NCBI GenBank assembly: GCA_947502805.1
Contig: CANNBR010000010.1
Location: 1 to 18,808 of the forward strand
Source: a bacterium
GTDB taxonomy: Bacteria > Babelota > Babeliae > Babelales > CAIQNR01
Direction: 5' to 3'
DNA length: 18,808 nucleotides
Made by a program: the position numbers and the translations under genes. The notes under the pieces are model-generated. The model made no database searches. It saw only the letters and a program-made list of their open reading frames with translations, and was not told where the DNA came from. This document shows, one piece after another, positions 1-6,849 of the stretch. Positions within the stretch are counted from its first letter, which is position 1, and each line of letters begins with the position of its first letter.

Positions 1-57
1 AATAATTAATGAACGGATAGGTACAAAGTACGCTAAAAGAGCAAAAGGGTCAACTTC

Positions 58-81
58 AAAAAAGCATTCCCATCAGCTTTT
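58..81 (-). terminator. Rho-independent terminator after pepP
   Basis: Read on the minus strand, arms AAAAGC and GCTTTT enclose a 10-base loop and run into six T. The hairpin starts five bases past the pepP stop codon, so it should end the yidC-recR-pepP transcript. Bases 1-57 beyond it hold nothing I can identify. Confidence 0.7.
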
Positions 82-85
82 AGAG

Positions 86-1372
86 CTACTCGTCTCCCCT
101 CAAAGAACTCATAAGCTCTTCAATATCTTTTATTTCTTTTGCAATTCCATCAGTCAAACAGACAACTCCATCTTCTACAACCCAGTACATGTCCTCGATA
201 CGAACTCCAATCTGTTCTTCAGAAAGATACAAACCTGGCTCAATCGTAATCACATCACCCGACTGCAATGGTTCCTTCCTATCGCCTACATCATGTACAT
301 CAAGCCCAACAAAGTGCCCAATCCCATGAGGAAAGTATTCTGCAAAGCCCTGCTCTTTAAAAAAATTGTACGCAATATGATGAAGTGACTTTTCTTGATG
401 CTCAGGATGATTCAAGTACATTCCCGGCTTTGCTGCCTCTGCTACAAACGTTTGCGCATCTAACACACACTGATAGATTTCTCTTTGACGTTTCGAAAAA
501 GTTCCGGAAACCGGATAGGTACGCGTAATATCTGCTGCATAATGTTTATACGATGCACCAATATCAACTACCACCAAATCTCCTTCTTTCATAACATCTT
601 TATTGTCAACATAATGAAGAACGGTACTATTTTTCCCACTCCCTACAATGCTTGGAAAGGCTCTTACTGCTTGGCCTTCAGCAAAAATGTAATCAATTGC
701 TGCCTGAACACGAGCCTCAGAAACTTCTGGTTCAATTGCCTCAGCCGCTCCTTCTTGAGCTGCTGAAGTAATTTCAATCGCTCGGTAGATATGTTCTATT
801 TCACGCATATCTTTTTTACGACGTATCTGCCCAATAAGTGGGGCAATATCAATCAAATGATCTTGTAAGCCAGGAACATATTGATACAACTGTTTAAGAA
901 CAATCAGTGATTCAATCGTTATTTCAGAAAGCGGAGTAAACAAAAATTGATTCGCTTTAACTACTACCGTTAAATGCTCAACAAGTAACTCCATCGATTC
1001 TTTAGAAAAAAATGGGTCGCTTGAATAACCTGCAACCGCTTTTCCTAACAATAGTGTCTTTGTAATGCCCACTTCTTGTAATGTTTTTGCATCTTTTTTT
1101 ACTGGTAACCAAATCGAACGATCAGTTGAATAATAAGGTTCATACAAAACAGCACCACCAGCAAGCGGTTGATATAAAACAAGTGCTGGTTCATCAATAC
1201 CAACAAAATAATGAAAAGAGCTATCTTGAAAAAAAGGCTCTCTGTCTCGTTCAAATCCAGCACAAAGGAGCAATACCCCTTCTTTTTCAGGATATAAGAC
1301 ACGAATTTTTTCGATTAATTCTTTTCGACGAACAACTCTTTGAGCCATTTCATTTGTTATTTTCTTGTTCAC
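86..1372 (-). CDS. pepP: Xaa-Pro aminopeptidase, M24B (creatinase-fold metallopeptidase)
   Basis: Cytoplasmic dinuclear-metal aminopeptidase that removes an N-terminal residue preceding proline. The 428-residue length matches the PepP family. Residues 1 to about 175 form the aminopeptidase-P N-terminal domain; the rest is the pita-bread catalytic domain. The five metal ligands are visible: D270 and D281 (VVVDIGAS...AADITRTY), H353 (HGIGHFVGLDVHD), E378 (TIEPGLYL) and E393 (GVRIEDMY), with supporting H253 and H360. The start is GTG, chosen because a GGAAGG ribosome site lies about 8 bases upstream; the next ATG, at codon 9, has no such site. It is the last gene of the yidC-recR-pepP run, 27 bases after recR. 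The family is certain; cleavage preference (aminopeptidase P versus prolidase) is less so, although length and N-domain favour PepP. Confidence 0.92.
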   Translation of the reverse strand: MNKKITNEMAQRVVRRKELIEKIRVLYPEKEGVLLLCAGFERDREPFFQDSSFHYFVGIDEPALVLYQPLAGGAVLYEPYYSTDRSIWLPVKKDAKTLQEVGITKTLLLGKAVAGYSSDPFFSKESMELLVEHLTVVVKANQFLFTPLSEITIESLIVLKQLYQYVPGLQDHLIDIAPLIGQIRRKKDMREIEHIYRAIEITSAAQEGAAEAIEPEVSEARVQAAIDYIFAEGQAVRAFPSIVGSGKNSTVLHYVDNKDVMKEGDLVVVDIGASYKHYAADITRTYPVSGTFSKRQREIYQCVLDAQTFVAEAAKPGMYLNHPEHQEKSLHHIAYNFFKEQGFAEYFPHGIGHFVGLDVHDVGDRKEPLQSGDVITIEPGLYLSEEQIGVRIEDMYWVVEDGVVCLTDGIAKEIKDIEELMSSLRGDE

Positions 1373-1399
1373 TAAAGACCCTTCCTTAGAAAAATTTCA

Positions 1400-2002
1400 T
1401 TAAAACGGACGGCGCTCTGATAACGCTTTATAAACGGTCAATTTATCTAACCCTTCAAGCACTGCTCCTACTGGCATACCGCGAGCAAGACATGAAATCT
1501 TCACACTGGTATCTTTTAATTTTCGCGCAATAAAAGCTGCTGTAGCTTCACCTTCTGGAGTCTGATTAGTGGCCAAGATTAACTCTATTGGTTGTTTTGT
1601 TTTTACCCGAGCAATTAAAACATCAATCGTTAAATCTTCAGGACCAACTCCTTCTAGAGGGCAAATCGCTCCCCCAAGAACATGATACAATCCCGCAAAG
1701 CCTTCGGTTTTTTCAATTGCCATCAACTCTTGCCATGTTTCTACCACACAAATAATTGTATGATCACGCTTTAGGTCACTACAAAAAATACAGTTCTTAT
1801 CACGCTCTTTCCACACACAGCATTCAGGACAAATAACAATATTTCGCTTTGCTTCCAAAAGAGCCAAACAAAAACGATCGATTTTATCCTTATCGCTCAC
1901 CAAAAAATAGGTAGCAACACGATATAAATTTTTTGAAGCAAGGTAAGGAACCTGCTGTAAAACTTTGCATAAGTGCGCAAGTGATGGAATTTTATCGATC
2001 AT
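1400..2002 (-). CDS. recR: Recombination mediator RecR
   Basis: RecR acts with RecO (and RecF) to load RecA on SSB-coated single-stranded DNA at gaps. The protein has 200 residues, the normal length. Order: helix-hairpin-helix region (about 5-35), C4 zinc finger with C58, C61, C71 and C74 (CPEC...CIFC), TOPRIM domain beginning at ICVVET and including YHVLGGAICPLEGVGPEDL, and the C-terminal LATNQTPEGEATA and LARGMPVGAVLE motifs. The HhH hairpin usually reads PGVGPKSAQR; here it reads PYLASKNLYR, so the hairpin glycines are gone. The ATG overlaps the stop of the out-of-frame yidC tail (ATGA), implying translational coupling to yidC. The usual partners ybaB and dnaX are not adjacent. Confidence 0.95.
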   Translation of the reverse strand: MIDKIPSLAHLCKVLQQVPYLASKNLYRVATYFLVSDKDKIDRFCLALLEAKRNIVICPECCVWKERDKNCIFCSDLKRDHTIICVVETWQELMAIEKTEGFAGLYHVLGGAICPLEGVGPEDLTIDVLIARVKTKQPIELILATNQTPEGEATAAFIARKLKDTSVKISCLARGMPVGAVLEGLDKLTVYKALSERRPF

Positions 2003-3479
2003 ACATCAATCGCTTTTTGCAGCTCTGTTTGAAAGGTGTGTAGTGCAATGTTTCCTAAAATACAAAGGCAAAGACCAGCAGAAAGATTTGCAGTAAAAGC
2101 CATAAAAACAACAGCCCCCATAATCATAAAAATATTTTGACGAGCGCCGCCTCCTTTTGCCCAATGACTGCTCCCAATAAAAAGAAAACAAGAATCAAGA
2201 GAGGTAAAACATAATAAGGATCAGCAACAGATAAATCTTTAATCCACAAAAAGAAGGGGGCTCTATACAACTCAAGAGAATTGTTTAAACCACTTTGTAG
2301 TGCTGCAAGAAATGGAAGCTGTATCAATAGCGGCAAACACCCACCAAGAGGAAGCCCATCTTTTTGTAACATTTCCATACGCGCTGCATCTAGTGCTTGC
2401 TTGTCCCCTTTATACTTTTGTTCAAGGTAGGCCATTTTGCGTTGATATTCCTGCAATCTTTTCATCTTACGAGCACCACTCCACGTTAAAGGAAGTAAGA
2501 GAAGTTTTAAAAGAAGAGTTATCAAAAGAATCGCAACACCATAATTATGCACAACTTCATTAATTTTTCGTAAGACGTATAAAAGTGGTTTTGCAATAAA
2601 AGAAAAAAGGCCATAATCAAAAACTTTATCTAAATTTTTATCAACAAGCACCATCATTTGAGCATCTTTAGGCCCAAAATAAAAAGTCATATGCCATGTT
2701 TTTTCTTCAGCAATCTGTGCTGATTCAAGCAATGAAAGCACTCGTCTTTGAGTTTGTTTGTAATACGCACGTTGAGCAAAACGATTAGCATCTTTGGTCA
2801 TAGCAAAAACAAAATACTTGTCTTCAGTACCAAAAAAAGTTGGTTGCTCATACGCGCTTGCACCAATCTTTTTTTCAGCAATTTTTGAAAACGAATTTTT
2901 TTGATTGATCATAACCCCATTAATAACCTCATCTTCCCCTAACCCTTTCAGCAATGCAGAAGGCCACATGACCCGTACATTGGTAGGAATATGCGGCTTA
3001 ACCGTAAGCACCATATCAATCTGAGGACGATCCTTGTACACAATAAACTGTTTGTTAATATCTGCTTCCTCACTAGCAACTCCATAGGAAAGAAGGTGCG
3101 CCTCAGCAGTTTCTTCTGCTTGCTTTAAGTGGTAGGTGTAAGGAGTTTTGCCATCAAGCGCTACTATAAATGCCTGTTGTTCGCGATCTTCTATTTGATC
3201 AGCAGCAAGAACCATAAAGTCTTGATTAACGCCATCCATAGAGCGATGGAATGTTAGATCGGCAAGAGTAGCTCCCTTACTTGTAAACCCCATAGAAGCA
3301 TAGTCAGTCTTAATAATTGTTAATTCTTCGTGATGCTCATCTGAAGAAAAATTCACTTCTAAATTTAATGCTTGTTGCACAACAACTGGTTCTTTTTGTC
3401 TTTTTGAAAGATATAACTGAAGGCCAATCTGAACCCCCAAAGTAAAAAGTAACAACCCAAAAAAAGCTGGCTTATTCAT
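1999..3479 (-). CDS. yidC: Membrane protein insertase YidC (reading frame broken near 3' end)
   Basis: YidC/Oxa1 insertase of the inner membrane, inserting and folding membrane proteins with or without SecYEG. ATG at 3479 has an AAGGA site. Frame 1 (2124-3479, 451 residues) holds TM1 (about 5-24), the large periplasmic domain (25 to about 290), TM2 from about 312 (NYGVAILLITLLLKLLLLPLT), the cytoplasmic loop, and TM3-TM4 (GGCLPLLIQLPFL; DPYYVLPLLILVFFLLG). It then ends abruptly without TM5. The -1 frame from about 2156 continues as GGGARQNIFMIMGAVVFMAF and then TANLSAGLCL, which aligns with the E. coli [24 protein letters not shown] region. That frame stops at 1999-2001, overlapping the recR ATG. 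Joined product: about 493 residues. One extra A in the A4 run at 2155-2158 would restore it (IGQKGGGARQ). The cause may be a sequence error, a mutation or recoding. Confidence 0.88.
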
Positions 3480-3593
3480 GAAAATTCCTTGTGATAAAAA
3501 TATGAAATACCTGATAGTAAAACTTTAAAAGCTAAAGGATACCAAGAAAGACACTCCTTCGCTAGCGCGATGTTTCAACACATTCAGACATTG

Positions 3594-3622
3594 TTTACAG
3601 ACAGAAGCGGTTACGTTATAAA
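3594..3622 (+). promoter_or_regulatory. Sigma-70-like promoter for merR-type gene
   Basis: TTTACA at 3594-3599, a 17-base spacer, then TATAAA at 3617-3622; both boxes differ from consensus at one base. It sits about 43 bases before the GTG of the regulator gene. The rest of 3480-3593, between divergent yidC and this promoter, shows only a short CGCTAGCG palindrome near 3560; I could not pick out a convincing yidC promoter. Confidence 0.6.
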
Positions 3623-3664
3623 GACAGATATCCATTTCTACAAAATTAAAAAGGAGAAGAGGCA

Positions 3665-4027
3665 GTGAAAATGCAAAAAAAACAGTTTCGCATTGGAGAA
3701 TTAGCAAAAAATCTCGGTATAGAACGATTTGTTATCCGCTTCTGGGAAAAAGAATTCAATGTCACAGGAAACCGTTCTGAAGGAGGCCAACGATTCTATG
3801 AAGCAAAGGATTTGGAAAAATTTCGCTCCATAAAAACACTCCTTTATGAGCAAGGTTTTACCATTGCAGGAGCTAAAAAACAGTTCAAAAGAACAGATAC
3901 TCAAATGCTTGGTTCTCACAGAACAACGCTTGAAGAAAATAATACAAAAAACCCATCCCCCTCTCTTTCAAAACTTACTTCTATTAAGGAAAAACTCCTT
4001 GTGCTACAAAAATTGCTCAAAAATTAG
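3665..4027 (+). CDS. Short MerR-family transcriptional regulator
   Basis: Predicted DNA-binding protein of 120 residues. Residues 8-27 (FRIGELAKNLGIERFVIRFW) form the winged-helix HTH, followed by the wing (GNRSEGGQRFYEAKDLEKF) and the second helical pair (SIKTLLYEQGFTIAGAKKQF, to about 74), all typical of MerR. The C-terminus is a low-complexity linker and a short helix (IKEKLLVLQKLLKN) with no ligand or metal domain and no cysteines, so an effector is not apparent; dimerisation through the last helix is my guess. The GTG at 3665 is chosen because AAGGAG lies 8 bases upstream; an ATG two codons in is the alternative. It has its own promoter and lies 86 bases before murC, which also has its own. 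The target is unknown. Confidence 0.8.
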   Translation: MKMQKKQFRIGELAKNLGIERFVIRFWEKEFNVTGNRSEGGQRFYEAKDLEKFRSIKTLLYEQGFTIAGAKKQFKRTDTQMLGSHRTTLEENNTKNPSPSLSKLTSIKEKLLVLQKLLKN

Positions 4028-4037
4028 TCACTCTTTT

Positions 4038-4066
4038 TTTACAGATATTTTTATTTCTGATATAAA
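4038..4066 (+). promoter_or_regulatory. Sigma-70-like promoter for murC
   Basis: TTTACA at 4038-4043, 17-base spacer, TATAAA at 4061-4066, about 47 bases before the murC ATG. Boxes and spacing are the same as in the promoter at 3594-3622, including GA directly after the -35 box. Confidence 0.6.
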
Positions 4067-4113
4067 ATAGATCTTTACTTAAATAAATTATTTTCTTGAG
4101 GAGCATAAATCTC

Positions 4114-5502
4114 ATGTTAAAAAAGAACACGCATATTCATTTTGTTGGTATTGGTGGCATTGGCATGAGTGGAATTGCAAAAATTCTAGCCTGCCAGGGA
4201 TATCGCATTTCAGGCTGCGATACCAATCTACAACAAAAAAGTGTTCTTGATCTTCAAGCCCTTGGTTGCACTATCTATCAAGGGAACAATCATGCATTAT
4301 GCGATGACCTCAGCATATCCACGCTTGTATACACCTCAGAGATGAATCTCCAGCATCCAGAAATTTTACGTGCACAACAACGAAATATTCCTACCATTGC
4401 GCGTGGCATTATGCTCGCAGAATTAACACGCACCAAATATACGATTGCAGTTGCAGGCTCTCACGGAAAAACCACGACTACTTCATTGATTGCTCATATT
4501 TTTATGGAAGCTAAAACTGATCCTACCATTGTTGTGGGGGGGCACTTACAAAGTATTTCATCAAATGCACAGTATGGTTCTGGTGAATTTTTAATAACAG
4601 AAACCGATGAGAGTGATCGATCACTTTTGTATCTCTATCCAACTATTGGAATACTTACCAATATTGATAGAGAACATCTTAGTCTCTATAAAAACCTTCA
4701 CGAAATTACCATCACCTTTCGCCAATTCTTAGAAAAAATCCCCTTCTATGGAAAAGCATTTGTTTGTTTTGATGACTCACAAATTCGCTCCCTACTTCCT
4801 TTAAACAAAATTAACATCGCAACTTATGGAACTTCACCTGAAGCAGAATGGTCATACACAAACCCTATTCTTGAAGCTGACAAGTCTCATTACACGCTTA
4901 TGCATACAGGAAAAGTTATGGGGACCGTCACCATCAACATGCCAGGCAAACATAATATTCTGAATAGTATTGCAGCACTTGCAGCTTCACTCGAGGCAGG
5001 AATTTCTTTTGAAATAGCATCCAAAGCCCTTGCAACTTTTACCGGAGTAGATCGTCGCTTTACCTTAAAAGGAACATTTCAAGGAGCGGAGGTATTTGAT
5101 GATTATGGCCATCACCCAACAGAAATTGAATGTACTATGGAAGTTGCACGTAATCGTGCAAAAAATAAAGTTATTCTTGTTTTCCAACCTCACCGCTATT
5201 CGCGCTTAACCACCTTATGGAAAGAATTTGCTCAGATGCTTGCAACAAGTACTGCTGATGCGATTCTTATCACTGATATTTATAGCGCAGGGGAAACGGC
5301 AGTCCCTGGCTTTACGAGTGAAAAACTTATTGAGCTTGCTCAATCAATTAATCCACGGGCTATGCTTACCTATCTTCCTGTTGATCAAGATTTTAAAGCA
5401 GTACGCTCTCACTTAAGCTCATTAGCACAAAGTGGTGATGTTATTGTTCTTCAAGGAGCAGGATCTATCAATCAAATTGCGAGCCACTTAATACAGAAAT
5501 AA
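4114..5502 (+). CDS. murC: UDP-N-acetylmuramate--L-alanine ligase MurC
   Basis: ATP-dependent cytoplasmic ligase adding L-Ala to UDP-MurNAc, the first amino-acid step of peptidoglycan precursor synthesis. With ATG at 4114 it has 462 residues, usual for MurC. Motifs: N-terminal Rossmann domain with FVGIGGIGMSG (about 10-20), ATP loop AGSHGKTTTT (114-123), ETDESDRS and TNIDREHL of the central domain, GKHNILNSIAA, GVDRRF, and DDYGHHPTE and FQPHRYSRL in the C-terminal domain. The in-frame TTG 18 bases earlier is rejected because GAGGAG at 4098-4103 overlaps it and sits 10 bases before the ATG. It stands alone: no murG, murB, ddl or ftsQ beside it, so the dcw cluster is dispersed here. Own promoter at 4038. 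Confidence 0.95.
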   Translation: MLKKNTHIHFVGIGGIGMSGIAKILACQGYRISGCDTNLQQKSVLDLQALGCTIYQGNNHALCDDLSISTLVYTSEMNLQHPEILRAQQRNIPTIARGIMLAELTRTKYTIAVAGSHGKTTTTSLIAHIFMEAKTDPTIVVGGHLQSISSNAQYGSGEFLITETDESDRSLLYLYPTIGILTNIDREHLSLYKNLHEITITFRQFLEKIPFYGKAFVCFDDSQIRSLLPLNKINIATYGTSPEAEWSYTNPILEADKSHYTLMHTGKVMGTVTINMPGKHNILNSIAALAASLEAGISFEIASKALATFTGVDRRFTLKGTFQGAEVFDDYGHHPTEIECTMEVARNRAKNKVILVFQPHRYSRLTTLWKEFAQMLATSTADAILITDIYSAGETAVPGFTSEKLIELAQSINPRAMLTYLPVDQDFKAVRSHLSSLAQSGDVIVLQGAGSINQIASHLIQK

Positions 5503-5802
5503 ATCTTTCAATTTAAGCCCAATTCCATGTCATTGCACACGGATCCCCACTCCATCTGGCAAGCGCTTTGCACTGCTGCGACTACCGTCCTCCTTCGCTC
5601 TACCGAGCTATGGCGTGACAAGTTATCGTTGGGAACAACAGGACTTTTTTTATCATTTTAAACAGCCATATCTTGATTCAATTTAAGCTCAAATCATTCC
5701 TTTTTTCAAATAAATATTTCTAACCCTTGCATTATATTATTTTCTATTGGTAAATTAATTATAGATAGTATATCAATAATATAAATAATAAAGGGAAATA
5801 AA
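5503..5802. other. Intergenic region with GC-richer block between direct repeats
   Basis: The 300 bases between murC and the first exported-protein gene. Two identical 12-mers (TTCAATTTAAGC, at 5507-5518 and 5677-5688, similar a little beyond) lie 170 bases apart. Between them, about 5530-5635 is visibly richer in GC than its surroundings and has no ORF. It contains CCTCCTTCGCTCTACCGAGC, in which GCTC and GAGC can pair around TACC. From 5700 on the sequence is very AT-rich and holds the likely promoter of the next gene: TTGGTA at 5747, 16 bases, TATATC at 5769-5774. Confidence 0.5.
5507..5518 (+). repeat. Direct repeat copy 1 (partner at 5677-5688)
   Basis: TTCAATTTAAGC, repeated exactly at 5677-5688; partial similarity continues a few bases downstream of both. 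The spacing is 170 bases. It may be a duplication flanking an inserted element or a chance AT-rich match; no terminal inverted repeats were seen inside. Confidence 0.45.
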
Positions 5803-6276
5803 ATGAATGTATCAAAAAAAGTAATCTTACTTAGCTTGCTTACCTGTATAGCTCTAACTAATCAACTGTCTTTACATGCTAAAGGTGGTGGTTTTGGAGG
5901 AGGTTTTGCAACTGGCGCATTAACAGGAGTCGTCCTCTCTTCTGCCGCAAACTCTAATAATCGCAGTAGCGATAATGGGGGATCAAGCAGATCAGAAGTT
6001 CGTTCTCTTGACCGAGAAAACAGAGATCTAAGTAAACAGATCGATAAGTTAAGTGATCAAAATGAAAAATTAACAGAAAAAATGTCAGGAATGACTGATC
6101 AAATTAAAGATCTCAAAGAACAACTTGTCACAGCTAAAAAAGAAACTAAATCCCTCAAAACAACAAAACCTACAAAAGCAAAACCTACAAAAGCAAAACC
6201 TACAAAAAAGACTGTAATTGAAGAAGTTGAAGACGAATTTGAAACGGTTGAATCTGATATTAAAGAGGATATTTAG
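5803..6276 (+). CDS. Exported Gly-rich coiled-coil protein
   Basis: Unrecognised 157-residue protein. Residues 1-26 form a signal peptide (KK, then a hydrophobic core, cleavage near LHA-KG). Residues 27-48 are Gly-rich (GGGFGGGFATGALTGVVLSS) and resemble a glycine-zipper membrane segment. A Ser/Asn-rich spacer follows (49-64), then a charged heptad-like coiled coil (about 64-118), a Lys/Pro/Thr repeat (KPTKA units, 122-136), and an acidic tail ending DIKEDI. ATG at 5803 has AGGG about 7 bases upstream. The same order of parts occurs in the protein at 7801, so I regard the two as diverged paralogues. The gene leads a run of four exported-protein genes. An envelope-anchored or surface-exposed structural role is plausible, but function is unknown. 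Confidence 0.75.
   Translation: MNVSKKVILLSLLTCIALTNQLSLHAKGGGFGGGFATGALTGVVLSSAANSNNRSSDNGGSSRSEVRSLDRENRDLSKQIDKLSDQNEKLTEKMSGMTDQIKDLKEQLVTAKKETKSLKTTKPTKAKPTKAKPTKKTVIEEVEDEFETVESDIKEDI
6166..6210 (+). repeat. 15-base tandem repeat, three units
   Basis: Unit AAACCTACAAAAGCA at 6166-6180 and 6181-6195, exact, with a third altered unit at 6196-6210. It encodes the KPTKA repeat of the exported coiled-coil protein. Unit length is a multiple of three, so copy number can change without breaking the frame. Confidence 0.85.
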
Positions 6277-6309
6277 AAAGCAACACTTAGGGGAAATGGA
6301 GTAAATAAA

Positions 6310-6345
6310 AGCGGAAGGTATCCCCCTTTCAATCCACCTTTCGCT
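6310..6345 (+). other. Inverted repeat between exported-protein genes
   Basis: AGCGGAAGGT (6310-6319) pairs with ACCTTTCGCT (6336-6345) over 10 positions with one G-T pair, around a 16-base loop. No T run follows, so it does not look like a standard terminator. It could be an RNA processing or stabilising hairpin, or part of the leader of the next gene. Confidence 0.5.
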
Positions 6346-6370
6346 TGATTGATTAAAAATAAGGAACCAT

Positions 6371-6664
6371 ATGAAAATAAATAAGTTACGTCTCTTACTT
6401 GCACTAGCTGGATTACTAGTAACTATAAATTCTTTAAAGGCTGATTCTCCAATAGATATACGTGAAACCAGTCCTTATGCTTCAGATTCTCTTGCTTTCA
6501 CTAAAAACAGTAGTGATCACCGTAATTTTTATAATGGAACTTCAGGCAAATTAGACACTCAAGAAAAAGCTGTAGTTCCTGCTAATACTCGTGCCTTAGA
6601 AAATAAAGTAAATGATTTAACGCAACAGGTAAAAAATACGTGCTGTTCAACAGATAAAAAATGA
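6371..6664 (+). CDS. Small exported protein of unknown function
   Basis: A 97-residue protein I do not recognise. Residues 1-24 are a clear signal peptide (MKINK, a Leu/Ala-rich core, cleavage near LKA-DS). The mature part is polar, with a short predicted helix at about 74-89 (RALENKVNDLTQQVKN) and a terminal NTCCSTDKK carrying two adjacent cysteines, its only ones. ATG at 6371 has AAGGA 5-6 bases upstream. It lies 94 bases after the Gly-rich protein, with an inverted repeat between, and 185 bases before the next exported protein. Periplasmic or outer-surface location is likely from the signal. The adjacent cysteines could form a disulphide or cross-link, which is inference. Confidence 0.65.
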   Translation: MKINKLRLLLALAGLLVTINSLKADSPIDIRETSPYASDSLAFTKNSSDHRNFYNGTSGKLDTQEKAVVPANTRALENKVNDLTQQVKNTCCSTDKK

Positions 6665-6849
6665 GCACACTAAACTGAAAAAAAACAATGTGGAAAAATG
6701 AAAAACAATACCTAAATGATTATTAAAAAAGGAATCTGTCAGCACTCATGGTGAGTAATGATTGACCCTAAATCCAGCCGTCGCATCCTATTTTGCATAA
6801 AGCTATGAAGGACAGGTGTTATGGCGGACTAAAGAAGGAGGAAATAGAG

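Noticed and set aside
1081..1389. 102-codon plus-strand frame opposite pepP
   Set aside because: A shadow of a well-supported gene on the minus strand.
2006..2191. 61-codon minus-strand frame across the end of yidC
   Set aside because: Its translation is Cys/Tyr/Arg-rich and resembles nothing; the neighbouring -1 frame carries the real YidC tail and the overlap with recR.
3525..3707. 60-codon minus-strand frame between yidC and the MerR gene
   Set aside because: It overlaps the MerR promoter and start, with no ribosome site or recognisable product.
4096..4113. TTG-started N-terminal extension of MurC
   Set aside because: The ribosome site GAGGAG lies inside it and is correctly placed for the ATG at 4114.
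6793..6849. TTG-started extension of the 290-residue exported protein
   Set aside because: AAGGAGG at 6835-6841 and the signal peptide both point to the ATG at 6850.
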